A stretch of DNA of 64,000 nucleotides from positions 12,259,741-12,323,740 of the forward strand of contig NC_030386.2 of NCBI RefSeq assembly GCF_001625215.2, written 5' to 3'. How positions within the stretch are numbered: position 1 is the first letter of the stretch; every line of letters begins with the position of its first letter. The translations under genes were made by a program, and so were the position numbers. The stretch is from Daucus carota subsp. sativus. Taxonomy: Eukaryota; Streptophyta; Magnoliopsida; Apiales; Apiaceae. A model generated the notes under the pieces. It did no database searches. It had not been told where the DNA came from and saw nothing but the letters and a program-made list of their open reading frames with translations. Shown piece after piece: positions 45,241 through 57,558 of the stretch.

Positions 45241-48200
45241 ATTGCGAACATTTTCATCTCTCAAGTCTTCTTGCTTACTTCCAGAAGATTCATCACCAGA
45301 AGAGTCAGGAGTAGCAACTGATACACTGTCATACATCTCACGTAATCAGTTTTAATTAGGGTGTTGCAAATCAACTAGACAATAACATTGCAAAACAAAC
45401 CACTATGTGTATACTGCTTTACACACTGCTTCAAAATTGATATATATCCCCACAAAGTCATGACAAACTTGCAACAATACTCACACTGCAAGCAAACAAG
45501 TAAACTGCAGGTTTTTGAGAAACAAACCTTCCTGAAGGATCAATCAAAGGCTCCTCTGCAACTTTTACTGCTTCGAACCCCGGGTTTCTGGAAGGTTCAA
45601 ACTCTGTACCCACACTGCCAAAAGTCACTCGAAACCTGTCAGTTGCGGAGACTCGTATATGTGGAGCTATAATTACATTCTCATTGTCCGAGATGTCTAC
45701 ATGTGATGGCAACTGAGTTGATTCTGTTTCCAAATTCTTTAAGGCATCAGCAGGAGGGGAAGCAGATTTTGATGGTGTTCCAATAACTCCAGGACCGGTG
45801 CTTTGTTTTTGGGTTGATTTAGGTTTCCACTCCTTGTTAGAATGTGAAGAAACTACAGATAGACCTTGTGATCAGTTGTTAGGAAAACTCAATACATATG
45901 TCATTCGGACTAAAAGAAAAAGGTTTTAAGATGCCTGGAGTTCTTCATTAAAACATAAACTGGCAGCAGTAGGGTCATTACATTAAGATCTGTAACAGGC
46001 AATTCTTAGTGATCAAGTATCTTTTTCATTCTCAGAATTTGAGCACTTTCGTGAGGGTGATTGGCTTGGAATAAGAGAAAAAAAATTCCCCTCCCTCTCC
46101 TCTTAACATTAACACCATATTTGAAGGCTAAAATATGCTGCATAAGCACCATCTTAATTGCCTGAAGGGCTGAGACACATAATAAACTATAACTATAGAG
46201 TAGGATGCTATTGCATTAGGATACCATAATCAATGGTGTTCTTCATTATTACACACATATAAATTGTGTGCAAGAAACTGGCTACGGCTGTGCCCTTTTT
46301 GTTAATATATTTATATAAAGAAACAAAAAAAAAGTGTGCATCTTTTTCTAACATTAAAGTCCTCCATACCACTACTCCCTTTTATTTTTTAATAAATTAC
46401 GCTTTGACTTTTGGCACACAATTTTACGTAGTTTAACCACATAGTAAAAATTATTATTTATAATTTTTTTTTGTGAATTAAAATTTTTGTTATATAATTT
46501 TATTCATGAATAAAATAATTTCAAATGTGGTCAACACACCTATATATGTGTGCCAAAAATCAAAGCGTCATATAATAATATAGAAGGAGTATTTATAAAA
46601 ACTAACACACCACTTAATAACTTCTAGAACACTGTCTAATCTGACCATATATAGCGAAACTAAACATAAGCGGGTAGTCTACAATGTCCCCTCCCCTTGA
46701 AATAATTAAGTGATGCTATTAAAGCCAATGCGCACTTGCAGCACCAAAAATATTAAGAAACGCGTATATTTGAAGGACTTAATTTGGCCACTAATTTGTA
46801 TTCTATATATTGAGGTCCTAATTACAAGGGTTTCTTTTTTTTTGCAAATTAAACATCACAAAAGCAATTATAAATTCACGATGAGAGCCAGCTATGTTAT
46901 GAAATAGCTTTTAAGACAATAAAGAAAACAAGAATAATAAAAATAGAAAATGATGGTTTTTATAATCCATACACTGTTAACTATCAAAGCGACGAAAGCA
47001 ACACTGAAATTATGTAGAAAAACCAACATCGGAATATCTACTATTAAATTGCAATCACCAATAGTCAGCACCAAATCCGAATGGTTCTCCTAGCTGCCTT
47101 ACACATATATAATGAATTTCAAGTTCTTTTAGTTAAAAACTTCCAATTTATTGCTTCGAAGATTTATTTAAACTTAAACATAAAAAAAGGCTAAGAACAG
47201 CCTTCATGAAAGAGAATATATAACATTTCAAAAACTAGACCTAGCAATTGTACAAAATATGTCGTGTAAATGGTGTTTCATGTCACAAACGTTACGCACA
47301 CACGACAGTAAATGACTTACAATAAACTTAATAATTTTGAGTTGTGTTTTCATGACATAAAATATATGATAAATTACAGATTATCTATGTTTATACATAA
47401 AAAAAAATAAAAAGGAATTTAGTGATTTTTTATTTATTTTTTTGTCAGGGAGGAATTTAGTGATTTTATAATAAATAAATAATATACATATTTATTGTAT
47501 GCTGTGTCATGTTACCAAATTGTTTACCCAATCTATTAAAGGGAAATCCAGCTGTTCTCTTTCGAGTTTCACATAAGATTCCCAAACCCAAACACCAATT
47601 GTTTTTTTAAAAAAAATTGTCGTCTTCATCTGGTTTACAAATTTGTCAATTCTAAAAAAACCTTCAAAGTATTACTTACAATTTATAAAAATCCAAAACA
47701 GTTTTTGGAACAAATAAATAGCAGAATGCAACTTAAAATACAAACTTGTGTTCCATGCATCTGTTCTAGAATGAGCATTGAACAGCTAAACAGTATTAAC
47801 ATAGGAGAAACAGTTCTGCAGAAAATGATTACCTTTTTGATGACCACCAGATTGATGCTGTCTGTTAACCTGCTGATTATTAACAGATGGCCTATTGACT
47901 GGAATATTCTTCAAAGTCGAGTCATTAACAGGAGCTTGACTAGGATGGCTGCTTTTAGACAGGGAAGCAGAAGATCGATATGAATCTCTTGACGGACCAT
48001 CACGTCCCAAATGTGTATTAGGAAAAGAATTAGATTGTGGTGATGAACCTTTGGGAGAAACTTCTGTAGACAGACGACGTACACCAACAGCCCCAACTTC
48101 ACGCTTAATTGCTCCAATGTTAGCAGCTGGTCTGGAATCAGGAGAAGGTACATGTACAGGATCAGAAGATGAAGAGTATACCCCTGCCACAGAGTTGTTA

Positions 48201-51200
48201 GATAAAGTTGCAGATAGATGGGAATCATTTGTGCTCTTAGTTTGAATCTGTGTAACAGGCTTTATAACTGCGGATCGATTATCCTCCAATGATTCTTTCT
48301 TATTATTAATCTGAACAACCCTTGGCTGCCTAGGCTGTGTCTCAGTCGTTCCATTTGAAGATTTAGTTAGATGACGCACAACTGTCTGTTTCTGCTCATT
48401 AGAAGTCACGTTCAAGCTGCTGAGAAGGGAAATAAATAACATATTTATACACAAACAGACGAGGAAATGTAGAACTCCAGGAAATCCTTAGGTTCATTCA
48501 GGGAACTTCAAGCGTGCAGGCCCCAAGTAAATGTAGGAGATTTAACCAAAGAAAAAAACTAAACCAGCCGATCAATACATTCCTAGAATGGTAAATTTTT
48601 GTAAAGGGAAAAAAAAAAGCCACGAGACATATACAGTACCTCTTATTGGCAAACTTCGGGACTTCTAGTTCATTTGAAGATATTTGGCTTTGCAAGGGAG
48701 GCTTTATCTTGCTGCTTGGCTTATGATTAGTCCTATTGTCCCTCACAACACGGAACTCTCTGCTAGCCTTTGCATCTATCATAAGAAAACAACAATTAAC
48801 AAATAATAAAAATGTTAATAGCCTATATTATAAACGACCTAATGAAGAATCTCAGATAAATATACCAAGAGTTACACAACAGAAGAATGAAATTCAACAT
48901 AGAGTACTACTAAATGAGCAGAGCTGATAGGAAAGACAGTTTTAATCTACTGTATAGGTAGGGTATAGTAAGAGGGGTACTTTGCCCTTTCTTTAGTTAG
49001 TTAAGTGGGGCAAGTAGCAGACTACTATAAATACCCTTGTAATGTGTCAGGAATTGGGGGAATCCTGAGCTGTTTGAGACTATTTTCAATGTTTTATGTT
49101 GATAAAAGGCAGGAACAAGTAAAGTAGAGATAACAGCTCAAATAGAGTCAGTTAGAGAGAATTCAGAGAGACATGAGAGAGATAGAGACAGAAAAGACAG
49201 AAACGACAGAGATTGAGCAGAGAGATAAAATGGGGTTAGCAACCCTACAGAGAAACTGAGAATCAGTTACAGAGAGAGAAAGTGGATTGGTGGAAATCAT
49301 TCCATTTCATATATTCAACATAACTGGAAATACAAAGCCTATCAAGTATTTATAGGCAAACTAACTTCTAGTAATGAAGTGGCACAACTATAATTACTAA
49401 AGTATACTACTGTGTTGATACTGATAAGTATATAGTAAGACTCTACTACTATTAGCAAGAACTGCAACTAAGATAAGCCATTCCTGACATAATGTTTCCA
49501 TTTTAGATTATGATGAATATATGATACGTACATTCCCATCACTTCCTTCTCTCTATATAACAGAATCTGTTACTTCATCTCTCTCTAGCGTTTCTATGTC
49601 TTATTCTCTGTTCTATGCTTTTCTTTCTCTTTTTTCTGGAATCGCGCTCTGAATCTCATCTAGTTTCTCTGTTCCTCTCTTGATTCTATCTGTTTCTCTA
49701 GTTATTCTGTTACTTCTAGTCTCTAAACACAGAAAGTTACCAAAAAGTTACAGAAAATCACTTCAGGAACCTTTAATTCGTGACAGAGTATGAAAGTAAG
49801 CATGCATGAATAGGTAAAAGAGAACTGAAGATCAATAAGACAATTAAAAAACACAAGAGCCATATACAGGTAGGTCGGGACATAAAGTGTTTGAACCAAC
49901 AGAAAAAAGTTCTTGCCAATTAACATAACTAGACTAGAGCAGAAGTAATTAAGTGAACTAGACTAAAGCAGAAGTATGACAACTTAGTATCCGTATACAG
50001 AATAACTTAATATCTATGGAGTCTAACAATTTGGTATCCATACACATATCCTAAGTGGTTTATTCATAGTTAATGAGCCCGTATAGCAGGAATCAGAACC
50101 TCAATCCTGTACGTTAGTGTTTGGGTAAGCAATTTGGTTGCTTGGAATGGGAACCTCATTCAGCCATCCCCATTAGGTAGGTTAATCATTCCCTGGGATT
50201 TTATATAATTTCTGTTCACATTTATCACCATATTCATACCCTTCATTCTCATTCCAATCGATGATCCAAACGCCTACTAAGCAATGCTATTTCAATATAC
50301 ACGATACATTTTCCAAATGAACTACATCTTTAACATTACATCAGCAAAGCTGGAACACAAAGAAATCTGAACATCTAATATAAGAGTAAAGGTTTTTTAC
50401 CCGGCAAAGAATTCCGGATAATTCCTTTGCCACTGACACTGTGATCAGAATGTGCAGTGTGTTTGCTCCCTTGATTTAATGATTCACTGTGCTTTTTCTG
50501 TTGTGATGCAGTATGCCCCACGTTCATTGTAACCTGACACAAACACTTTGTATGAACCATATCTTAAAGTAAGGAAAACCCATCTAAGTATTATTATCAG
50601 CTTTTTAAAATAAGATAGTAATCATGGTACAGTTTTATGATGGCTAGTGCAATATTAGATATTTTTCTACCACCGGGATGCCAATATCAAGAATGCATGA
50701 CAAACAATAAACATAAGATAAAAAACTAATTTTCAATTAAGAAGAACATGTCATACAATTCAGTAAAAAGTGATACCTCTTTCCTCTTGTCTCTTTTTCT
50801 TTTGACCTCGTGAAATGGATCTGAATATGAGAAAACGCAAAGGGACAATCAAAAACAGACGAAATGATAACATAAAAGCAATGAAAAAGGTATCGTGCTA
50901 CAATGTACAAATTTTTCCACATTACATCCTGTAACAAAATAATTATCAAGTAAAAATACCATATAACCTGAAAAAAATTGAGCAGAAACAGTCCAAATAA
51001 TTCTTGCATCCATATCAGATGTATATAACCACAGAAAATGACATTCAAACAGAAGAAAACAGAGCAAATATAAATCATTAACTTTCACAATCCAAATTGA
51101 ATAATCATCAGAAGTAATCTGATAATGCAACTGATAAGGAACAATCTAACTAGCCACAAAAATCTCTCGATATTAATATGTACGGAAATCAATAGAAATG

Positions 51201-53357
51201 AATTATAGCTAGTATTACCAAAGGGTTCTAGTTAAGGGTACTTCCCTTTACCCAATTACAGGAAATTTAGGGCTCAACCCTTGTCAAAGGCAAATATGAG
51301 TAGTGTGTGTTCAATTAGCAAAGAAAGAAGAATGGTTACTTTTAATATGATTTTATGATATAAATAGCCACACACCATTTGTTAAAAATTGATAAAGACC
51401 AATTCTCTATACAACAATATTCAAGTTTTCAATCATTGATTTGCCATCTTTGCTAGCATTTGGAGCGAATATTCAAAACGAGACCCCCATCTCATAAATA
51501 CATCCGGCTGGAGCAGATAGTAACTAAGTTAGTTGTAAATGATTACTCCCTCCGTCCCACTCAATTCTAAATAGTTTTTTTTGCATTGCTTGACAAGCAT
51601 TTTAACGTTCCTATGAAATAGATTTCTGTAACTTATTTTAAAATTTTTGTTTCTGAATAAAAATGTAAACACTAAATTTTTATTTTGAAGATATTTTTTT
51701 AAAAAAATTCATAAAACTAAATTTTTTAAGAGCCTTATACTGCGTACCGAGCTCTCTGTCCAAAATGTATACTACTCACCGGGATAGAGGGAGTATACAT
51801 TATTATTTAAAAGTGTATGTGTAATACTGTAATCCAAAATCAATGTAACATACAAAGATATTTTAAAATTTTGATATATTCATATTGGGAATCTTGATAA
51901 CTAATAGAATCCTTCTTAAGTCTTTACCTGCCCCCATAAACTACGCACTTGGGGATTGTGGTGATTCATGAGCAGCTTATTTAAATGTCTCGAAATTAAC
52001 AAATGCAATTAAAACAGATTATCATTTTCATTAATAATTTTTTCATATGATAAGCATATACACAGACCCAGAATCTACAAAAAAATCATTATAACACCAA
52101 TAAAAAAAAAGCTTTGAAGACAGATGAAACGAGTGACCAAAAAATATAAAACCCCAACAAAAGCACCAAATTAGCATGCAACGAAACTAAAAAAAAAAAA
52201 AAAACAATTCAAGAAAACAGTAAACAAACAAACCAAGAAAAAAAAGGGGGGACCTTGATTGAGCAATTTCTGGGCAGTTTCATCTGTATGTGTAATCCAA
52301 AATCTATATAACATACAAAGATATTTTAAAATTTGGATATACTCATTTGGGAATCTTGATAACTAATAGAATCCTTCTTAAGTCTTTACCTGCCCCATAA
52401 ACTACGCACTTGGGGGATTGTGGTGATTCATGAGCAGGTCCTGCTTCTACCGCCATCAACTCAGTTTTAAGTTCTAACAACCATGCATGCAGAAGTGATG
52501 TCTTGGACGACGGAATTTAATTTGAACAGAACTCCTATTCTTAAACTATTGCCAGTTGCCACATACAACATCATGCATATGTTAATAATGTTTTGATATG
52601 TCATATCTCCCCCACCCCCAATCTCTGCATTTTCATGCTTTCATAATTAATCCATAAAGTGGAAACTAATTTATGACAATCCTCAGTATCCTCACTCGAA
52701 AAGATTATTAAGCCACTGAATACTAATCTTGCATCAAAACTTTAGAAAATTTAAGCATTGACATATCGCATTCTTGAACAAGCCAAACTTACTGATTATC
52801 CATCCCTTATTCTAATTTGTCCTATAAATGTTTATATATAAAAAACTTCATACTAGGAAGAATGCTAAATAAAACAGTCCTTCTACACTTTATAATAAAG
52901 GTCATTTAAATGTCTCGATATTAACAAATGCAATCAAAACAGGTTATCATTTTCACTTTCGTAAATAATTTTTCATATGCTAAGCATATACACAGACCAA
53001 AAATCTACAAAATAATCGTTAAAACACCAATAAAAACAAAAGCTTTAAGGACACACGAAACAAGTGACCAAGGCTATAAAACCCCAAAAAAAACACCAAA
53101 TTAGCATGCAACTAAACTAAAAATAAAAACTGATTCAAGAAAACAGTGAACAAACCAAGAAAAAAAAGGGGACCTTGATTGAGCAATTTCTGGGCAGTTT
53201 CATTAGGATCCATATTAGTCTCTTTAAGGGTGGAATAAATTTCAGCATCAGAGTGATTACCCACGATTTCTTTTATGGATTGGATTGTTTTTCTCACGCC
53301 AGCAGACAGTATTTGAGGGCCCCCATCAATTCTTGAAGTTGAGGAAGAAGACACCAT
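43149..53357 (-). CDS. GIP1L: GBF-interacting protein 1-like (GIP1_N domain), copy A
   Basis: GIP1 was described as a nuclear protein that binds plant G-box bZIP factors (GBFs) and raises their DNA binding. Exons (minus): 53357-53174, 50820-50777, 50533-50401, 48775-48640, 48419-47833, 45852-45528, 45325-45055, 44337-44245, 44132-43692, 43475-43149. All are GT-AG and in frame, giving 846 aa. Residues about 18-66 match the GIP1_N/DUF1296 UBA-like domain ('VRKTIQSIKEIVGNHSDAEI', 'NMDPNETAQKLLNQDPF'), followed by a basic 'EVKRKRDKRKE'. Also present: 'ASREFRVVRDNR' (about 125), Ser/Gln-rich disorder in the middle, and a Pro/Tyr/Gln-rich C-terminus with 'QFLSPVYVPPMAVPAGY' and terminal 'GHMNWTGNF'. 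Start chosen because it opens the domain; an upstream in-frame ATG would add 7 aa. Introns hold several transposons. Confidence 0.93.
46375..46589. mobile_element. Stowaway-like MITE in GIP1-like intron 5
   Basis: Inverted ends 'TACTCC' continue into 'acgctttga(c/t)ttttggcacaca' in both arms; TA flanks at both ends fit a Tc1/mariner (Stowaway) target. About 215 bp, AT-rich, non-coding. Confidence 0.75.
48927..49725 (+). mobile_element. Probable copia LTR remnant hosting a nested solo LTR
   Basis: Starts 'tgataggaaagacag', has 'actataaataccc' (about 49024) as a TATA-type element, and after the nested insert continues with 'gatgaatatatgat' and a CT-rich leader ('atctctctctag', 'ttctctgttcc'). 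This order is typical of copia LTR U3-R-U5. The outer ends and target duplication are not certain. It lies in GIP1-like intron 3. Confidence 0.5.
49045..49489 (-). mobile_element. Solo LTR with TAATG target duplication
   Basis: 445 bp bounded by TGTCAGGAAT and ATTCCTGACA (perfect 10-bp inverted ends, TG...CA). Exact 5-bp duplications TAATG lie at 49040-49044 and 49490-49494. No internal retrotransposon sequence remains. On the minus strand 'ctataaatacttgatagg' gives a TATA-type element, suggesting minus orientation. LTR-LTR recombination is the usual cause of such solo LTRs. Confidence 0.9.
51546..51793. mobile_element. Stowaway MITE in GIP1-like intron 1
   Basis: Ends CTCCCTCCGTCCC and, inverted, CTCCCTCTATCCC with TA on both sides (51544-51545 and 51794-51795). 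This is the classic Stowaway terminal sequence. 248 bp, AT-rich, no coding sequence. Confidence 0.9.
51830..53205. repeat. Tandem duplication inside GIP1-like intron 1, with copy of the exon 1 end
   Basis: 'aatccaaaat...acatacaaagatatttta' occurs at 51831 and again at 52294; 'gggaatcttgataactaata' and 'ttcatgagcag' follow in both. Then 'aaatgtctcga(a/t)attaacaaatgca' recurs at about 51983 and 52906. The right ends both contain the last bases of exon 1 and its donor ('gaccttgattgagcaatttc', at 52252 and 53171). Copy 2 has about 460 extra bp (about 52438-52903). The exon piece at 52252-52285 is an untranslated pseudo-exon. Confidence 0.9.
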
Positions 53358-53796
53358 CTTTGAGATACTTGAAAACAACCCAGTTGGGATAGTAATCCAA
53401 TATCAAAACAGGGTTTAACAGAGCCAATAGAAGAGCGAGTTGCATTCGATTTCAAATGGGTTTTGAGTGATTGTGTGTGTTTATATATAATAGTTGAGAA
53501 CGGCTCAAAAAGAGTTATGGGACGCAAACAAGGGTTTTGAAAACCAAATTACCTCCTGATGCTCACTAGACCAGCCCATTCACTGTTATTCGGGTCGGAT
53601 CTTTCTTCTCATCTTATTTTTTTCTCTTTTTTTCACTTTACATAAATCAGGCGTACCTGCTTTGTACACGATAATTTTGCTTAAAATTTTCTAATTATTT
53701 TAACTATCATTATATTCCGATTAATATAATCAACTACTTTTTTAATATCTTTTTCATATTTATCATATATTTATTTTTATAACAATAATTGGTATC
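53358..53796. promoter_or_regulatory. Upstream region of GIP1-like copy A, cut by an LTR element
   Basis: Only about 440 bp separate the ATG (53357) from the LTR element at 53797. A TATA-like 'atatataaac' on the minus strand near 53485 is about 130 bases before the ATG. The transcription start was not determined. Confidence 0.45.
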
Positions 53797-54375
53797 TGTT
53801 TTAACCAGATTTTGTGAGTTAAATGCCAAGCTAATATAACGATATAAGCGAATCAAAATAAAGTGCGATAAAGTAAATAAGACGAAAGATTGGTGACGCG
53901 GAAAACCCTTGTGAGGTAAAAACCGCGGGTGGGCTCGGCCCAGCTCGAAAGATAATTCACTAAGTTGAAAAGTAGGTTACAATGTATACTGTAAGTGTTG
54001 GATGTTAATCATCTGATCCTCTACTTTGATATATCTCAGCCCTATTTATACACAAGTCTTCAGCTTTGAATATTATTGTTGCCGTTATACTGCCTAAACT
54101 TTCTCCACGTACCCTTCAAAGTCTCTCACTTCTGTTACAACCGAAGCTTGTACTTATCCCTATATTTATGCTAGCCAACGACTGATTCCTCACAGCATGT
54201 CACTCACGTGCCCCAAGCATCCTTGCTTCCCGCAGTCCTTGTCATGTCTTTTCATCACGTCGTCTTCGTCATGCTGCAGGTGTCAGGCCATGTACAAAAC
54301 TTGACGTCATTACATTAGCCCCATGATTTTCTGATTAATTATTTCACGTAGTATCTGTAAATTTCGGATATAACA
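53797..54375 (-). repeat. 3' LTR of the gypsy-type element
   Basis: 579 bp; left end TGTTTTAACC follows GTATC. In element orientation this is the downstream LTR. Confidence 0.95.
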
Positions 54376-54400
54376 ATAGCCCCAGATTTTATTAATTTAA

Positions 54401-54601
54401 TTAATTAATAAAATCTCCCCAAATCATACGAAGCGTTTCCTTGTTTGACGTTAGCATGTGTATCTGAATTCCATATAAGGTTGACAACTGATATTCTCCG
54501 CGCCCAACTATAGCGTCAACAAGGTAGGACCTTTCCCATGTGTCAGCAAATTTGTCGGCCTTCATGTCCATAGTATTCTGAAATACCCTCCGCAAGACCA
54601 A
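54401..54601 (-). pseudogene. Integrase C-terminal remnant of the gypsy-type element
   Basis: Minus-strand frame reads 'MVLRRVFQNTMDMKADKFAD', 'TWERSYLVDAIVGRGEYQLS'. It matches the end of Ty3/gypsy integrases ('LVLRRV', 'W.GPY.V', 'G.Y.L'). The 'WE-R-SY' form departs from the usual 'WEGPY', and the usual 'PRSWN..HL' end is lost. It lies next to the 3' LTR as expected for the pol end. Confidence 0.8.
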
Positions 54602-56998
54602 GTCGCCAACGTTAAATGTCTTGACATGAACATGTTTGTTGTAGGCGTTTTCTACCTTTTGTCGGTACGACTCCAGCCGTACTTTGTTATTTCCCTTAGT
54701 CCATCCATAACGTCAATGTCATGTGCTAGTGCATCCTCTCGTCATATGTTTACAACTCGTATCTTGCCGTCGATGTCATGACTTATGGCGTCAAGACAGC
54801 TTCAGTTCCATAGACATCACTTATGTGTGTTGAGCGACGTGTTTTTTCAGCTCAGCCTACCCGTCGGACAGCCCCAGCCTATCCATCGGACAGCCCCAGT
54901 CAACCCGTCGGACAACCCTATAGTATTAACATGTCAAGTTGTGACGTTGCTTTGCATTATATTTGTAAAGTCCCTTATAGATATTTCTGACATGTGCAAG
55001 GTGTCACATATTTGTCATTGTCGACATCATAATCCTATGCGTCTATGGCTTGAAATTGGTTCATTCGACCCTTTTAATTTGGAGTGATTGTAATGTAATG
55101 TACTAACACGTAAAGTGTTTTGTAGTATGTCTTCGGTCCATGATATGTAACTTATAGACAATGATGCGTAAATAGTCATCATAACGTGATATGTTGTTTG
55201 TAACCGTATATGTCACTTGTGATTGTAATGTGTGACATGTAGTCAATGCAATCTGTCATGACACGCGTAAGTGATGACATGTAAAAATGTAGGTTGTAAT
55301 TCATGTGTAATGTATTCGACCAAGGGTCGTGACTTGCGTGATTTTGTGGAGTTTTCTTCGACATGTATGTTAAATACGTTGATGTATTTGAACTTGTAAT
55401 ACGCGTAATTGTAGTCGACAAATATAATGTTGATGCACGTAGTATATGTATTCAACAAATATATATATTCGATGAATATATAATTTTCAGACGTTGATGC
55501 ATGTAGTATATGTATTCGACAAATATATAATTTTCAAACGTTGTCGTATTCGACAAATCTGTTTATTTTCAAACGTCGATGCATGCATTCGTAGGCTAGT
55601 TAAAAGGCCTTTCCCTCTTGAAACTTAGCTCGTAATTGTAATTGTGATTATGTAATGTTTATATACATAATGTTGAAATGCATCATTATTCGTAGCGTCG
55701 TAAGTTATTTGTGTAATGTGTAGTGTTGTCGTCACCATCATTCGATAATGATCAACCGTAGTAGGATGGGTGATCAGCCCTCCTTGTCTATTAATATGTA
55801 TCTAAAATATACTCATGCAATATCATGTCACAATAAATATCATGATGAAGATGTCAACTTTATGCAGTTAGACATGAAGACTATTTGCAACAACTTGCAT
55901 AACATATTTCAACACACATATCAAATCAAGTAGAGTAGCAAGTCATATAGGAAACAAGCATGTGAATCATAATGCTTATATCATGAATCATTCAAACAAA
56001 CATTTACACGAAGCATGAAATATCATCTAAATGGCATAAGACCAAGTAAAGATCGTAATCAACTTATTATCATATTGCTAAGGCTAAGAGAATAAAGAGG
56101 ATGAGTTCACTTACATGTGATAAAGTTTTAAAAGTAGCATGTTCGAGCCCCTGAGGACTTGTAATTTGTAATGTATTGTTGAATCAGATGGGAGACGTCG
56201 GACACCTCTAGAGGCGTCAATGATTCATGTTCTGTCATAGTGTTGACCTTCGTGTCCCATGTCGTCGAGTTGACATTAATCAAGTTTCTTCGACTTGTCT
56301 CAACAACTAGTCCATTTTTGATTCTTTCGTCTATGTTTATCCTTCGTGGTCATGTCATGTCTTTTTACTTCACATCATGTTGAACCAGTGATGTCGATCG
56401 TGCTTTGGGTATGCTATATTGTCCCCTTGTGGCGATTTTAGGATAAGTCGTCATGTCCTGTTGAGATAGAAGACTTGGATTGAAATTAGCCACAAAATTA
56501 ACAAAATTTGTGAGTCAATCGTTGTTTGTGGCTCATAGGTGATAATGTATTTGACATGATCTGTTATGTTACTAGAGTTCATGTCTAGCTGTCACGTCGA
56601 TCATCATGTCAAGACTTTATGTCCAACTGTCGTGGTGTTATTTTTATACTGTCACCATGTTTGCTAGTCATTCTTGATACTCGACTTCATGTATCATGTC
56701 CTTTTTTGAATTAGTTGTCTCTTTTGCGATTGATTATCTTAATTCTGTTTGATTTGCATTTGACATGTATGTGGCTTGACTTGTCATCATTTAACTTGTG
56801 TATGTTCAAGTCGAGGCTGCTACCCATCGTGTTGTCGTGTTCCCAAGCGAAGCTGTCCATTCATCTGTCAAAAAATCAATTATGGCGGTCTCTCTCTTTG
56901 GTGTCACGTCATGTCCTCTGTGGTGTTTTTTTTGTCGTGTAGATGTCACCCATGTCTTGTTGGTCGTGTTGCGTCACATGTGATTTACTGGTTCCCGT
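54602..56998. other. Non-coding interior of the gypsy-type element with minisatellites
   Basis: No pol frame is seen. At about 54849-54915 three units of about 22-23 bp carry 'c(c/a)(g/a)tcggaca(g/a)cc'. At about 55430-55590 a degenerate unit ('gatgcatgtagtatatgtat', 'tcgacaaatatataattttc', 'aaacgt') repeats about three times. The sequence is also rich in 'catgtc/gacatg' and 'cgtc/gacg' motifs. Confidence 0.7.
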
Positions 56999-57520
56999 TT
57001 AGACGTGATGAGACGAATATGAATTGTTCTCGTCTGTGTACGTCTCCTTTAGATCATGTAGTTCTTTCTTCATTGCCTCCGTTGCATGACTACGTGATTT
57101 GGAAGATCTACGTGTCTTTTTCTTCTTTTTGTTCCCCTCGTTTCGTCCTTGTCCACTGTCATGACCCTTGTCACCCCTTTCGTCGTGGTCCTCGTCGTTG
57201 ATTTCTGGATTCCCCTCTTCAGGGTTCTCCACCTCGATCTTCTCGTCGTACTCCTCCTCTCCATCATCGTCCATGTTCAACCGTCTGGCCACGCTTTTCA
57301 GGCTTCCCTTCGATATGGGGTTTGATTTGGATTTAACTGTCGTGAGCTCTCTTTGTAGAGCCTGGGTTTGGGAGTGGAGCGTATCCCTCTCAGTTCTCCA
57401 TGCTTCCTGTTGGGCATTCACGTCAGCTTGTAGTTTCTTGATTGTCTCCGCCATTTGCCGTATCGTAGGGTTGTCATTCTGACTCGCTGATTCGCTGTGT
57501 TGCTGGTCTCCCGTTGCCAT
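56999..57520 (-). CDS. Gag N-terminal region of the gypsy-type element
   Basis: A 173-residue frame starting 39 bases inside the right LTR boundary plus PBS. It begins 'MATGDQQHSESASQNDNP', has a predicted coiled coil ('MAETIKKLQADVNAQQEAW', 'LQRELTTVK'), an acidic stretch ('DDDGEEEYDEKIEVENPEEG') and a basic stretch ('NKKKKKTRRSSKSR'). The capsid/retrotransposon-gag domain and zinc knuckle that should follow are missing, so the protein is truncated. Confidence 0.75.
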   Translation of the reverse strand: MATGDQQHSESASQNDNPTIRQMAETIKKLQADVNAQQEAWRTERDTLHSQTQALQRELTTVKSKSNPISKGSLKSVARRLNMDDDGEEEYDEKIEVENPEEGNPEINDEDHDERGDKGHDSGQGRNEGNKKKKKTRRSSKSRSHATEAMKKELHDLKETYTDENNSYSSHHV

Positions 57521-57540
57521 GTTGAATGCTTGACAAGTTT

Positions 57541-57557
57541 CCCACAGACGGCGCCAA
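57541..57557 (-). other. Primer-binding site of the gypsy-type element
   Basis: Minus strand 'ttggcgccgtctgtggg' directly beside the 5' LTR is a form shared by many plant gypsy elements and defines orientation. Confidence 0.8.
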
Positions 57558-57558
57558 T

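Noticed and set aside
56776..57201. Plus-strand frame of 141 residues in the LTR element
   Set aside because: It is antisense to the gag frame and in a low-complexity region.
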